Origin: Kazachstania africana CBS 2517
Taxonomy: Eukaryota > Ascomycota > Saccharomycetes > Saccharomycetales > Saccharomycetaceae
DNA: 64,000 bases
Direction: 5' to 3'
Assembly: GCF_000304475.1 (NCBI RefSeq)
Contig: NC_018940.1
Coordinates: 682,001 to 746,000 of the forward strand
This document shows, one piece after another, positions 10,532 to 21,384 of the stretch (its first letter is position 1; the number at the start of each line of letters is the position of its first letter). Below the pieces are notes generated by a model. It was not told where the DNA came from. It ran no database searches and worked only from the letters and a program-made list of their open reading frames with translations. The translations under genes were made by a program, and so were the position numbers.

Positions 10532-12187
10532 ATGAATTTTGGCAATAGAACTCCAACCATTGTTGTCCTTAAAGAAGGTACAGATGCATCACAGGGAAGA
10601 GGGCAGATCATATCAAATATCAATGCATGTATAGCAATCCAAGAAACATTAAAGCCAACTTTAGGACCACTGGGCTCGGATATCTTGATTGTATCATCTA
10701 ATCAAAAGACTACTATCTCGAACGATGGTGCTACAATTCTGAAATTACTGGATGTGGTTCACCCAGCTGCAAAAACTTTAGTCGACATTTCTAGAGCCCA
10801 AGATGCTGAAGTTGGTGATGGTACTACTAGTGTTACAATTCTTGCAGGTGAATTGATGAAGGAAGCCAAGCCATTTTTAGAGGAAGGTATTTCATCTCAT
10901 GTGATCATGAAGGGTTATAGAAGAGCTGTTAATTTAGCCGTTGAAAAAATCAAAGAATTAGCCACAGATGTTTCCGTTGAGGATAGCAACACTAGGGAGC
11001 TTTTGGAGCGTTGCGCAAAAACTGCTATGTCATCTAAATTGATTTATAAAAATGCTGACTTTTTCGTCAAAATGTGTGTCGATGCGGTATTATCGTTAGA
11101 CAGAAATGACCTTGACGATAAATTAATCGGTATCAAGAAGATTCCAGGTGGTGCTATGGAAGAATCAATTTTTGTTGATGGTGTTGCATTCAAGAAGACA
11201 TTCTCTTATGCTGGTTTTGAACAGCAACCAAAACAATTTACCAATCCAAAAATCTTAAGTTTAAATGTTGAACTAGAACTTAAGGCTGAGAAAGATAATG
11301 CTGAAGTTCGTGTTGAGCACGTTGAAGATTACCAAGCTATTGTAGATGCAGAATGGCAAATTATTTTAGATAAATTGAAACAAATTGAGGAAACTGGGGC
11401 CAACATTGTCTTATCTAAATTACCAATTGGTGATTTAGCCACACAGTACTTCGCTGATAGAAATATTTTTTGTGCTGGTAGAGTTAGCAGTGATGATATG
11501 GACCGTGTTATTAAAGCTGTTGGTGGATCTGTTCAATCCACTACCACTGATATAAAGACAGAACATTTAGGTACGTGCGCAGAATTTGAAGAAATGCAAA
11601 TAGGTTCTGAACGTTATAATTTATTCAAAGGTTGTCCAGAGGCCAGAACCTGTACATTATTATTAAGAGGTGGTGCTGAGCAAGTTATTGCGGAAGTCGA
11701 GAGATCGTTACATGATGCTATTATGATTGTTAAGAGAGCTTTACAAAATAAACTAGTTGTTGCTGGTGGTGGGGCTATAGAAATGGAAATATCTAAATAC
11801 TTGAGAGATTATTCCAAGACCATTGCTGGTAAACAACAACTAATCATTGGTGCATTTGCCCGTGCATTAGAGGTTATTCCAAGGCAATTATGTGAAAATG
11901 CGGGGTTTGACGCCATCGAAATTCTAAATAAGCTAAGACTTGCGCACAGTAAAGGTGAAAAATGGTTCGGTGTGGATTTTGAAACTGAAAATATTGGCGA
12001 TACTTTCAATAAATTTGTCTGGGAGCCAGCTTTAATCAAGATAAATGCATTAAATAGTGCCACTGAAGCCACAAACTTAATATTGTCAGTGGATGAAACA
12101 ATTAAAAACACCGAAAGTTCGAGTTCCAATGCAGGCATGGCCCCGCCACCGGGTAGAGGTAGAGGTATGCCAATGCCAATGCAGTAA
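10532..12187 (+). CDS. CCT7: Chaperonin TRiC/CCT subunit eta
   Basis: A 551-residue group II chaperonin subunit matching S. cerevisiae Cct7 (550 residues), starting [18 protein letters not shown]. Family motifs include the [10 protein letters not shown] and [12 protein letters not shown] nucleotide-binding region at about residues 44-66, the catalytic GDGTTSV near 94-100, and [11 protein letters not shown] near 410. The C-terminal tail is rich in Pro, Gly and Met ([11 protein letters not shown]), typical of the tails inside the chaperonin cavity. It is one of eight subunits of the cytosolic ring folding actin and tubulin. In S. cerevisiae CCT7 is kept only in the chromosome X copy of this region (YJL111W); here it sits among YKR-type neighbours. 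Confidence 0.98.
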   Translation: MNFGNRTPTIVVLKEGTDASQGRGQIISNINACIAIQETLKPTLGPLGSDILIVSSNQKTTISNDGATILKLLDVVHPAAKTLVDISRAQDAEVGDGTTSVTILAGELMKEAKPFLEEGISSHVIMKGYRRAVNLAVEKIKELATDVSVEDSNTRELLERCAKTAMSSKLIYKNADFFVKMCVDAVLSLDRNDLDDKLIGIKKIPGGAMEESIFVDGVAFKKTFSYAGFEQQPKQFTNPKILSLNVELELKAEKDNAEVRVEHVEDYQAIVDAEWQIILDKLKQIEETGANIVLSKLPIGDLATQYFADRNIFCAGRVSSDDMDRVIKAVGGSVQSTTTDIKTEHLGTCAEFEEMQIGSERYNLFKGCPEARTCTLLLRGGAEQVIAEVERSLHDAIMIVKRALQNKLVVAGGGAIEMEISKYLRDYSKTIAGKQQLIIGAFARALEVIPRQLCENAGFDAIEILNKLRLAHSKGEKWFGVDFETENIGDTFNKFVWEPALIKINALNSATEATNLILSVDETIKNTESSSSNAGMAPPPGRGRGMPMPMQ

Positions 12188-12409
12188 ATAGGATATACAT
12201 TTAAGTAAAATTCTGTATCATATCAAACCTACCTATTTGTCATTATAAATCAGACATAAACGTAATGAAGAAATATTCGACGACGTCTAATGTTCAAAAA
12301 TCGCCCATGATTTTTCCTATATACAATTATTTACATAAGTTGGCATCATACTATACATGAAATATGCACGCATTTATATTGTAGTATCGAATATCTAGAA
12401 TAACTTTCA

Positions 12410-13024
12410 TTAACCACGTAAGGCCCTTAACCTCTGAGCTAACTTATCTTCTTTCTCATCATCCAAGACCTTATCACTAGCCTTTAAATCCGGTAATTCA
12501 TCTAACTTTGCCGATTGTTTTAATTCTAGCCCATTTTCGTCTGCAACCTTGGCCATTAGTTCATCCACTTTATCATTATCGACAGCAACAGCATCCGAAT
12601 TCATACCCATACTTTCGTATACATTAACGCTGGTATCAAGGTCTTCAAACTGAGTTTCAAATTTATCCATGATAGTCGTTATCTGTTCCAAATTCATACT
12701 CATTAGAGCCTTATCCATCCCTTTACAGACACTAGCCATCGAAGTTGAAACAGATCTCATTGTTACGGCAGTTTGTACTCTGGATGACACTGAATCCACT
12801 CTAGATGCCAATTTTAATAGTTGTAAACGTTCATTTTTCTTTCTGATAGCATTTGAGGCATAAATTTTGGCAATTTCTTCGTTTTCATTAATTATTTTCT
12901 TTAACTTATTAGTTTCTTGAAGTTCTTCCTTAGCAGCACGTTGTGCTTGTTTCTTTAATTGCTTAGAGGTAAACTTAAGCTGAAATAGCGTATTCTCTAA
13001 TCCTAATGAACTATTACGGGACAT
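12410..13024 (-). CDS. DID2: ESCRT-III-associated CHMP1 protein Did2 (Vps46)
   Basis: A 204-residue SNF7-family protein, exactly the length of S. cerevisiae Did2 and strongly similar from MSRNSSLGLENTLFQLKFTS onward. It has a basic N-terminal helical hairpin (about 1-100), an acidic C-terminal half, and a terminal MIM1 helix at about 191-204 (KEDKLAQRLRALRG), which binds the MIT domain of the AAA ATPase Vps4. Did2 recruits Vps4 and Vta1 to disassemble ESCRT-III during multivesicular-body sorting. It is convergent with CCT7 (221-bp gap). The position matches YKR035W-A. Confidence 0.98.
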   Translation of the reverse strand: MSRNSSLGLENTLFQLKFTSKQLKKQAQRAAKEELQETNKLKKIINENEEIAKIYASNAIRKKNERLQLLKLASRVDSVSSRVQTAVTMRSVSTSMASVCKGMDKALMSMNLEQITTIMDKFETQFEDLDTSVNVYESMGMNSDAVAVDNDKVDELMAKVADENGLELKQSAKLDELPDLKASDKVLDDEKEDKLAQRLRALRG

Positions 13025-13253
13025 TTTTCGCTTATTGTGTGAGATATCAGTTCGTCAACTTCTCACTTGATTTCGATTTCGTTCATTCTTTTTTTAATTC
13101 TGATATTTCACAGAACAAAAAAAGCAAGAAAAGAAAAATGGCTAAAGCACCATTTTGTCTAAAAAATTATTTAATCACGAGGAATATCGTAAATACGTCA
13201 TAATATTATAAATAATATGGAATAAAGTAGTGGTATATAAATATAAGATCATT

Positions 13254-14264
13254 TCATTCAGTGTTATTTTCATGGTTTTTGCCTAAAAAGAGTTGACCTT
13301 CTAATGATTCAAACCTCTCATTAAGTTGAAGGATGTAGTTCTTGTATAATTCTGTTGTTAACTCCAACTCCTTCAATCTAGTTTTCAGTTTGATAATTTC
13401 GACTTGGTTTGATAGATTTGATTGCAAACCGAAGTCAATGGTTGCATTTTCAACAATTTCAGATCTATGGATACGGCCTAGTTCTTTCACTAGCTCTTGC
13501 GACTTTACGTACTTATCTTGTGTAATGGGCAGAGAAGATCGCCTCTTCTGTACATCTGATGATTCTGGTGATTTAGGTTTTGGTTTCAAATAGGGTCGTA
13601 TGGGCCTTACGGCATTCATAACTTCATCCATTCTAGATATGACAGTACTATAATTGTAAGTTTCATTGTAGTTGAAAAGACGTGAAAGTGTATTAAGCTT
13701 AGGTTTGAGTAAAACGTTATTTTGAGAGTTGCTATTATCTTTAGTCCCGTTCCGGACATGCTTCCTATTTCTCGATTTTATATTCGAGCTCTTTAGTGAA
13801 ATTGGCCTTGAATTACCATGTAATTTTAAAAACAACCCACATGCATTGCAAAGAATATTACCATCGAGATCTCTTCTCCATAGTGGAGTTGTGGTAGTCA
13901 AGCAGTTCGAACAATGGTGCGCATCCTTACTTTCAGTTAGCCGTACATTTTGTTGTTGTGTACTACTTGCGATTATATCTGTCTCTACAATGGAATGATC
14001 TGTAAACGATTTAGGTGACACGGCATAATTAGCAGAAGTACTATAGGATTTACTCTCATCTGGTACGGAAAGTTTTGAATGAACAATTTGACTTGACAGT
14101 CGGGGTAATTCAATGGATATAGTATGTGCAGAACCCGAGCACTTCTTTATTGGTGGTAGCTGTTGCGGAATTGATTTTCCATTAAGTAGGGTATTTGTAT
14201 GTGTATAGTTAGTTTCATCTGTGGTGACAGGCTCCTGTCTTATGATTTCGTTAATTGGAGACAT
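13254..14264 (-). CDS. DAL80/GZF3: GATA zinc-finger repressor, Dal80/Gzf3 type
   Basis: A 336-residue protein with one GATA finger: Cys118, Cys121, Cys139 and Cys142 in the C-X2-C-X17-C-X2-C arrangement with the LWRRD and [11 protein letters not shown] signatures, followed by the basic tail RPISLK...KSRNRKH. A leucine-zipper-like coiled coil at about 287-327 would allow dimerisation, as in Dal80 and Gzf3. Those proteins bind GATAAG sites and repress nitrogen-catabolic genes. Length lies between Dal80 (269) and Gzf3 (551), and DNA-binding residues do not decide between them. Minus orientation next to CCT7 fits GZF3 (YJL110C); position next to DID2 fits DAL80 (YKR034W). Its own promoter is packed with GATA sites, suggesting autoregulation and cross-regulation. 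Confidence 0.95.
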   Translation of the reverse strand: MSPINEIIRQEPVTTDETNYTHTNTLLNGKSIPQQLPPIKKCSGSAHTISIELPRLSSQIVHSKLSVPDESKSYSTSANYAVSPKSFTDHSIVETDIIASSTQQQNVRLTESKDAHHCSNCLTTTTPLWRRDLDGNILCNACGLFLKLHGNSRPISLKSSNIKSRNRKHVRNGTKDNSNSQNNVLLKPKLNTLSRLFNYNETYNYSTVISRMDEVMNAVRPIRPYLKPKPKSPESSDVQKRRSSLPITQDKYVKSQELVKELGRIHRSEIVENATIDFGLQSNLSNQVEIIKLKTRLKELELTTELYKNYILQLNERFESLEGQLFLGKNHENNTE

Positions 14265-14398
14265 AAATTGTCATGGGATTTATCAAGAAATATCTTAAGC
14301 AGATTGAAAATTGATAATAGCTAAACTTTTATGCCTTTCACAAAACAGTGATTCGATGTGACTCTTTTATATAAAAATTAGTCCGTTTGCGACAAATT

Positions 14399-14759
14399 GA
14401 TAAGAATTACTTATACTTTGATAAGCGCCTAAGAGAAATAATAATCTCAGATAAGACTAAACAAAGGAGGAGAAGGGGTAAAAAAAATACAAGATGGTTT
14501 TAACTGAATGTAAATTATCTTGAAAAGAGAAGGATAAAAAGATATCAAAACTTCCTTACAAAGTCATCGAAAGATAACTCATATCAGTGTTATTTAATCG
14601 ATTAAATGGAAAGATGCTTTTACTTCAATTGGGGAAATGGTCATTTTTTTTTCTGGGAAACTGATAAGCGAAATTTGTCCACACGTCAAAGAAAAATTGA
14701 TAACAGAAATATGGAGAAAACAGGAAATTGTTCAATAAAACGTGATAAGCACGTGATAA
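14399..14759. promoter_or_regulatory. Cluster of ten GATA-factor sites upstream of the GATA repressor gene
   Basis: GATAAG occurs at 14399, 14420, 14450, 14663 and 14744. Shorter GATAA cores start at 14533, 14573, 14699 and 14755, and one on the minus strand lies at 14519-14515. All are within 361 bp and begin 135 bp upstream of the GATA gene ATG. In S. cerevisiae, Gln3 and Gat1 activate and Dal80 and Gzf3 repress through such sites, so nitrogen regulation with feedback is the natural reading. Binding itself is inferred. Confidence 0.75.
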
Positions 14760-14948
14760 CATATTCATTTTAAGTTAGCAGCGGGGCTCCCGTACAAAAA
14801 AAAAAAAAAATCTAACTTGGAGACGGAAAAAAACTTCGGACAGCGTGGAGTTCATCCGAGATTAAATCGTGTAACACGAACGTGGAACAATGTCCGCCTA
14901 CTAAGCCCTAAACGTGGTTTATAGCGCCCTAATGGTATACAAGAGATG

Positions 14949-14955
14949 CGGGTAA
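14949..14955 (+). promoter_or_regulatory. Reb1-type site in the SPO14 promoter
   Basis: CGGGTAA, the core recognised by the general regulatory factor Reb1, 260 bp upstream of SPO14. Reb1 typically keeps promoters free of nucleosomes and separates divergent units. A single short motif, so moderate confidence. Confidence 0.4.
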
Positions 14956-15215
14956 GGCGAGACATCAATGAATGATACATTTTTTAATAGAGACAGACTT
15001 ACAAAGCGACAATTGTTGATAATATAAGGTGCAGTGCAGTATAGTAGGCCGCAAGGGAACACAGTTAGCATTCTCAAGGAAGTACCTCAAATCTTAGTAT
15101 CATCCTTTTTTTCATTATAAAAGAAAGCATAAATATCTCCTTTTTTTTTCCCAATAACCACAATAAAGGTGATTTCAAAGGAGAATTTGAAGCGATTGAC
15201 ATAATCAACTAAGAA

Positions 15216-18200
15216 ATGAATGCTTCCAGTTATTCGTCTTCAACTATTCCAGGAATAGCTGAGGCAAATGAACCCAATCAGAAAGAAAATAACAAATTGA
15301 CACATCAGAATGAAGACACCGAAAGAAGGAAAAGCTCTTCAGTTTTGCACGAGGACGATGAAACTGACATCGAAGCTAATATAAAAAATCTGACCTTCTC
15401 AGGGCTACCAAATTCTATTTTACGAAAAAATCGGAATCCCAGTAGGTCATCAATTGTATCTCCTCGACATGTTTCTAAGACACCAACATTCGAGTCGCAA
15501 CATTCACAGTTCTTTTATGATTACATGGAACAACAGGAACAGCATAGACGATCATCAGTACCCCACGCTCCTGTACGTAGCCACACCCTTGACAGCACGA
15601 TAGATCAAGCGCATAATCACCCGAATAACAGTAAAGAAACTAAACAGAGACGAAAATCACTTCTTTCACCTTCTGATCAGCCTCCTTTTAATGGATGGAG
15701 GAAAGAATTTGGAAATGCCTTCAAAAAAATATCCGTAATCTCTAAATTGAAGACTATGCGTCACTCAAAAATTGCCGCTGAGCAACATACACAATCCACT
15801 GAAGGACAGAACAATCGAGAGCCGTTTAATGAAGATACTTATACTCAAAGATTAGCCTCTGATTTAATCGATTCTTTATTATCAGCATCTCCTGCATCAC
15901 TTTTCGCAAGTACCCAATTTTTGAGAGATGAACACGGAAATAGAAGGGCGCCACTTTTACTAGCCATGCTAGACGTTAGAGTAAAACCACTAACAAACAT
16001 ATCAGATTTTTTATCAGGCGAACATGAGCATTCAAACTCTCATGTAAACTATGACAGTAACGGTGAAATAGGTTCAAGAAGAAATAGTATGTTCAGTTAT
16101 TCAACCATAGGAAACTCAGGAACCAATAATCCCGAACTTCGAACGACATCCCACAAAAAGCCACACCATATTATTTTCGAACTACAATTTGAATACGGTA
16201 TAGGAGAAAATAGATTCAAATGGTCAATAATGAAAAGTTACAAAGAAATTGAAAGATTACATCATGACTTAAGATTAATTTCATTCCAGCAGAATACTTT
16301 AAGCAAGCTTTATCAGGAACAGAATAGGTTCAGCGTTTTTAAAACACCCTATTTTCCAACTTTTCATGATGCTCACAAGAAAAGATTTCAGAATTCAAGG
16401 AATACTGAAAAAAATTCAAAAACTTTTTTATCATCAAGAAGTTCCATGTCATCTTTGAACTCCAATTCGTCAAATTCCAGTTCGTCCACTCCTTCAATTA
16501 CTTTTCAGTTGAATGAAATAAAAATGAAACACTTGCAAGATCTCATTGAAGAGGAAGATGATTATACCCAACCAATGCATATCAGGCTAGAGAGGTATTT
16601 TAGGTTACTGAATCTAGCACTTTGTCTACGGCCTCAAGCAAATAGATTATTCCAATTTTATGAGTTTTCACCAATTGGCAACTTGTTGAGTTACGAGACT
16701 GGATATCAGGGCAAGGAAGGCCTATTGATTATTAGGTCCACGGCAAAGGCACAGGGCTGGAGGGTTTCACATTTCAATGCTCATGACTTTAAGGAAATGA
16801 TAGAAAGACATACTCCTAAATGGTTCTTGGTGAGAGACTCTTATATCATCTATGTCTCTGACATCTGTAGTACGACACCATTGGATGTTTTTATGGTTGA
16901 TTCGAAATTTAACATTAAATCATCCGGCCAAAACAAGAAAAGGAGGAATAGCAAGAAGAATACAGAGTATTTTGAGGATGACATAGATTGGGATCTTGAA
17001 AATTCCAAGAAAATTTCCACTAAATTACTGGTGACGTTACAAAATAGTGAAAGAAAACTTCAAATAATTTGCAAGTCTGAATTTTCCATGAAACAGTGGG
17101 TTGCTTCTTTTACCATGATGGCCAAAAACTCCATTTGGTCTCAATCTCACAGATTTAGTAGTTTCGCCCCCGTTCGGACTAATGCTTTCTGTAAATATCT
17201 TGTAGATGGAAGAGACTATTTCTGGGCTTTAAGTGATGCAATACTTATGGCTGAAGATGTGATCTATATTCATGATTGGTGGCTTTCTCCAGAGGTATAT
17301 TTGAGGAGACCAGTAAACGGAAATCAAGAATTCAGACTTGACAGATTGCTGAAAAAAAAAGCAGAAGAAGGAGTTAAAATTTTCATAGTGGTTTATAGAA
17401 ACGTCGGTAATATTGTCGGTACGGACAGTCTATGGACAAAGCATTCCATGTTAAAACTGCATGATAACATTCACTTAATTAGATCACCGAATCAGTGGTT
17501 ACAGAATACATATTTTTGGGCTCATCATGAAAAACTCTGTGTTATTGACAGCACTGTCGCTTTCATGGGAGGTATTGATTTATGTTTTGGCAGGTATGAT
17601 ACCCCGGAACATGTATTAAGGGACGCATATGATGATTTAAAAGATCAAACGTTCCCTGGCAAAGATTACTCAAATGCCAGAGTTTGTGATTTCTATGAGC
17701 TAAATAAGCCATTCGAATCGATGTATGATAGAAACGAAGTTCCAAGAATGCCCTGGCATGATGTCCATATGATGACCATTGGGGAAGCTGCTAGAGATAT
17801 GGCAAGACATTTCGTTCAGAGATGGAATTATTTATTGAGAGAAAAAAGGCCGAGTAGACCAACTCCTTTGCTACTGCCACCAAATGATTTCACTCCCGGG
17901 GAATTGGAAAATTCTCCAATATTTCGAAATCTGAAGGAAAGATCCACTTGTGAAGTGCAAGTATTGAGAAGCGCGGGTAACTGGTCGCTAGGACTGAAAG
18001 AGACGGAACATTCTATCCAGAACGCATACTTGAAATTGATTGAGACCAGTCAGCATTATATTTATATCGAAAATCAATTTTTTGTAACTACTTCGGAGTG
18101 GGATGGAGTTATAATTGAAAATAAAATCGGTGCAGCTATAGTTGATAGAATTGTCAGAGCTAACAGCGAGGGCAAAGATTGGAAAGCCTACATTATTATA

Positions 18201-20195
18201 CCATTAATGCCTGGATTTGATTCGCCAATTGACCAACCTGAGGCTTCGAGTGTCAGAGTTATTATGCAATGTCAGTATCAAAGTATTTCACGTGGTGAAA
18301 CATCTATTTTCTCCAAATTAAAAAAGTTAAACATTGAACCAATGCAGTACATTCAATTTTTTTCACTCAGGAAGTGGTCTACAATTGGTCCCCACGATAA
18401 AATTGTGACCGAACAATTGTACGTACATGCGAAGCTTATGATCGTAGATGATAGAAGTTGCATCATTGGCAGTGCAAATATCAACGAGAGGTCACAGCTA
18501 GGTAGCAGAGACAGTGAAATTGCGATGATTGTAAGAGATACCGATTTGATTAAGACTAAAATGAATGATGAAGAATACTATGCTGGAAGATTTGCATGGG
18601 AGTTAAGGCAAAGGTTAATGAGAGAACATCTTGGATGTGATGTTGATCTAGTGGAAATTGTAGAGAGAACATTTGGTAAGCTTGAAAAAATTGCCTCACT
18701 GAATTACAATACCTTAAACACTATCGCAGCCAAATCTGCCGATTCCGCCAGCAAAAAGCAACGAATTAGTTCAGCCATGATCGAGATGGGATTCCGTGAG
18801 GTATTCGACTGTAAGTATAGTCCAATCTGGTTTGAAAAATTTGCTCATGATCAATCTGTAATTTTCCACAATTTTGGAATTTTTAGTAATGAGACGAGAC
18901 CTGGAGATAATGATTTTATTCAACAACCGATTGAAAGTACTGGAGATTTTACTACGGCTCGAAAATCAAAATTAACTTGTATTGATGAGAACAACAATAC
19001 CGATCCTGAATATTTAAATAAGATTCATTCATTTAATCATAGAGCAGGGGTTGATAATATTGGTATGAGAGATAAGAAATCCATAAGTTCTGATCCAAGA
19101 TTAGCTGGTAATAAGAAACATGATCAAGAAGTTGCAGGTAATGGGCCAGATGGATGGAAGAATGTCACTATAGAATTCAAAGAATCTGTTACTGAGCAAC
19201 TGAGGGAATGGTCATTAAAGGCCATGTCTTCGAAAACAATCGGAGGTAACTCAAAGACTAACTCAAAGAAAACTAATATTTTACCCAAGAAAGAAGATGT
19301 TTACGGCTATATGGTTGATGAAACCGTTTCTGACGACAAAAAATGGGACATGCTTAAAAGAATATGTTATTTACAACACTTGGCCTTTAAGATAGAACAG
19401 AAAGAGTACGTCAATCCGAAGATGAATCAAAAGATGAGTGGAAATAACATTACAGAGGATACTGAAGAAATTCATGAAAAAAATAAAAATATTCTTGAAG
19501 AAGAGGAATTAGACGATGAAGCACTAGATAGCTTACTGAGACAATTAACACCGGTGTTAACGACTCCTGAACGTACGAGCAAGCTGATCAATCTAAAATT
19601 TATTGATCCGTATTCTTTTGCAGACCCTTTGTCTGTAAAATTTTATGAGGAGTTGTGGTTCACAGTGGCTTTGAAGAATACGCTATTATATCGGTTAGTT
19701 TTTCATTGTCAACCTGATAATGCCGTTCAAACATGGAAGGATTATAAGGAATTTTTAAGAATGTATGATGAATTCAACAAGAACCAAGAGAGCTTGATTG
19801 ATATCGAACTGAAACATAGTAACAACAACAATAATAACAGTAATAAAGATGACAGTGAAGTACAGATCCCTGAAGATGTTGTTATTACTGATGGAACGAA
19901 AGTTGACGAAGTACCTGTCCTTGATACCGACAACGTTACTTCTACTGGTGTCACGAAGACTCTGGGACAGAGAGAGAAAAGAAGAAAAGCGATAACATTA
20001 CAAATGAAATTAAATGGAAGTCTACTGTACGGATTCAATGAGAGAATATTTGATAAATATACTGCAAGGAGAATATTGGAAAGAATTCATGGTCATTTGG
20101 TCATTTTTCCGACAGAGTGGCTTGCTAAGGAAGTTGAATCAAGAAACTGGTTTTATAATGCCGATAGATTACCACCCATCGATATCTACGACTAA
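15216..20195 (+). CDS. SPO14: Phospholipase D Spo14
   Basis: A 1659-residue protein, similar in size to S. cerevisiae Spo14 (1683). Domains in order: a long low-complexity N-terminus; a PX domain at about 316-465 interrupted by a Ser-rich insert; a PH domain at about 495-640; and two catalytic HKD motifs, HHEKLCVID near 770 and HAKLMIVD near 1070. Each HKD has the required H-x-K-x4-D and a following GGID or GSANINERS string. The C-terminal third is less conserved and ends in a conserved block. Spo14 hydrolyses phosphatidylcholine to phosphatidic acid, is stimulated by PI(4,5)P2, and is needed for prospore-membrane formation in meiosis and for Sec14-bypass. The position matches YKR031C. Confidence 0.98.
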   Translation: MNASSYSSSTIPGIAEANEPNQKENNKLTHQNEDTERRKSSSVLHEDDETDIEANIKNLTFSGLPNSILRKNRNPSRSSIVSPRHVSKTPTFESQHSQFFYDYMEQQEQHRRSSVPHAPVRSHTLDSTIDQAHNHPNNSKETKQRRKSLLSPSDQPPFNGWRKEFGNAFKKISVISKLKTMRHSKIAAEQHTQSTEGQNNREPFNEDTYTQRLASDLIDSLLSASPASLFASTQFLRDEHGNRRAPLLLAMLDVRVKPLTNISDFLSGEHEHSNSHVNYDSNGEIGSRRNSMFSYSTIGNSGTNNPELRTTSHKKPHHIIFELQFEYGIGENRFKWSIMKSYKEIERLHHDLRLISFQQNTLSKLYQEQNRFSVFKTPYFPTFHDAHKKRFQNSRNTEKNSKTFLSSRSSMSSLNSNSSNSSSSTPSITFQLNEIKMKHLQDLIEEEDDYTQPMHIRLERYFRLLNLALCLRPQANRLFQFYEFSPIGNLLSYETGYQGKEGLLIIRSTAKAQGWRVSHFNAHDFKEMIERHTPKWFLVRDSYIIYVSDICSTTPLDVFMVDSKFNIKSSGQNKKRRNSKKNTEYFEDDIDWDLENSKKISTKLLVTLQNSERKLQIICKSEFSMKQWVASFTMMAKNSIWSQSHRFSSFAPVRTNAFCKYLVDGRDYFWALSDAILMAEDVIYIHDWWLSPEVYLRRPVNGNQEFRLDRLLKKKAEEGVKIFIVVYRNVGNIVGTDSLWTKHSMLKLHDNIHLIRSPNQWLQNTYFWAHHEKLCVIDSTVAFMGGIDLCFGRYDTPEHVLRDAYDDLKDQTFPGKDYSNARVCDFYELNKPFESMYDRNEVPRMPWHDVHMMTIGEAARDMARHFVQRWNYLLREKRPSRPTPLLLPPNDFTPGELENSPIFRNLKERSTCEVQVLRSAGNWSLGLKETEHSIQNAYLKLIETSQHYIYIENQFFVTTSEWDGVIIENKIGAAIVDRIVRANSEGKDWKAYIIIPLMPGFDSPIDQPEASSVRVIMQCQYQSISRGETSIFSKLKKLNIEPMQYIQFFSLRKWSTIGPHDKIVTEQLYVHAKLMIVDDRSCIIGSANINERSQLGSRDSEIAMIVRDTDLIKTKMNDEEYYAGRFAWELRQRLMREHLGCDVDLVEIVERTFGKLEKIASLNYNTLNTIAAKSADSASKKQRISSAMIEMGFREVFDCKYSPIWFEKFAHDQSVIFHNFGIFSNETRPGDNDFIQQPIESTGDFTTARKSKLTCIDENNNTDPEYLNKIHSFNHRAGVDNIGMRDKKSISSDPRLAGNKKHDQEVAGNGPDGWKNVTIEFKESVTEQLREWSLKAMSSKTIGGNSKTNSKKTNILPKKEDVYGYMVDETVSDDKKWDMLKRICYLQHLAFKIEQKEYVNPKMNQKMSGNNITEDTEEIHEKNKNILEEEELDDEALDSLLRQLTPVLTTPERTSKLINLKFIDPYSFADPLSVKFYEELWFTVALKNTLLYRLVFHCQPDNAVQTWKDYKEFLRMYDEFNKNQESLIDIELKHSNNNNNNSNKDDSEVQIPEDVVITDGTKVDEVPVLDTDNVTSTGVTKTLGQREKRRKAITLQMKLNGSLLYGFNERIFDKYTARRILERIHGHLVIFPTEWLAKEVESRNWFYNADRLPPIDIYD

Positions 20196-21384
20196 CCTTT
20201 CCTTTTTTTTGCGCCTGTAGAAATATAGAATAGCGGAAAATGAAATAATAATATTCAATTTTTTTATACGAGACCTATTAAAAACGAACGACGTCTCAGT
20301 CTATGACACTTGTCACTTGCCAAGATTTTTTCTCCCACTATAAAGCGGAGTAACGCATCTACCCTTGCTGTTATTCTATAAACGATAGTAAAATAGACCG
20401 TACTGGGAGAGAGAGAATTGAGATAAGAGAAACATCGGAATATATATTCTTTTCGGTAAATAATAAATAAACAAACCAACGAACATGCTCAAGGAGCACG
20501 TGAATATGACATACCCGATTGTAACGGCTAATCTGGAGGCTACACTCGGGGGAAAGAACCAATGAGAAGACAGTGGCACAGAGAGGAGCAAACTCCTTGA
20601 AGGCCAATGTCAGAATCGTCGAAAAATTATATGAAAATGTAAAAATTTCTACCTTGAACAGCAAAAATCCTTATTGTAGAACGGTTATGTAAGAACGACT
20701 TTTTTGGCTTTCTCTTTGTGTTTCTTATAAAATACTATGAGTTGTGCTTATCAGCCAGCCACATAACAACCATTTTTCTCAATTTATAAGCTTGATTTTG
20801 ATAATAGATTTACTGTATGCAAGCCGTGCCATTCTCAAACTGGTCTTGGCTTAGAATGCAATGTACTTGAGAAAACAGTGAAGGACATTTGTTTCTGAGC
20901 ATGGTCGTTTAGATGAATAATACTAAACACCTTTTTTACGACTTAAAAAGCTTCGAAAAGATGATCGCCACCACCGTCTTTACTAACTTTAATTTTTTCA
21001 AGACAAAAAGGATAGTCTGTCCCAAGATGGCTCATTTATATAGCTCTCGTTCTTGCTCCTCCTCTCAAAATACTACTCCCTTGCAGCTCAAATCCGATAA
21101 TTCAGGCTACACCAACATGTTTATATAAATATATATATAGACTTACACTAGATAAAAACAAAAACCTTACTTTGAGTGCATATAAGCTGCTGCTGCCTAT
21201 AAATTCTATCAATTTCCTCTTTTTTTTACCAGGCGAGTAATCTGTTTCTTTAAATAACAGGGTCAAGAGTATATACTTGACCATACAGAAAAAAAATACA
21301 TTTAGACTAGGAAGAAAAAAAGAAAAATAATACATACTAGAAAGTAACAAAACAATATATTATTCACTGATAAAGTGGCCCAAA
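20196..21384. other. Intergenic between SPO14 and SET3
   Basis: 1.19 kb. S. cerevisiae carries GMH1 (YKR030W) here; no frame resembling that five-span membrane protein is visible. Overlapping minus-strand frames of 71-97 codons near 20264-20664 appear random. A TATA box TATATAAA lies at 21122-21129, 256 bp before SET3. A TACTAAC at 20981-20987 lacks a usable 5' splice site. Confidence 0.55.

Larger units (their letters stand above)
14265..15215. other. Divergent promoter region between the GATA factor gene and SPO14
   Basis: 951 bp shared by two divergent genes. The left half holds the GATA-site cluster. The right half has a poly(A) run of about 14 at 14797-14810 and a Reb1-type site. No open frame of note. 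Confidence 0.7.

Noticed and set aside
20371..20664. 97-codon minus-strand frame as a possible GMH1 remnant
   Set aside because: No recognisable similarity to the membrane protein Gmh1 and too short; looks like chance.
20981..20987. TACTAAC branch-site motif in the SPO14-SET3 intergenic region
   Set aside because: No upstream GTATGT-type site linked to a coding frame, and SET3 already has a complete N-terminus starting at 21385.
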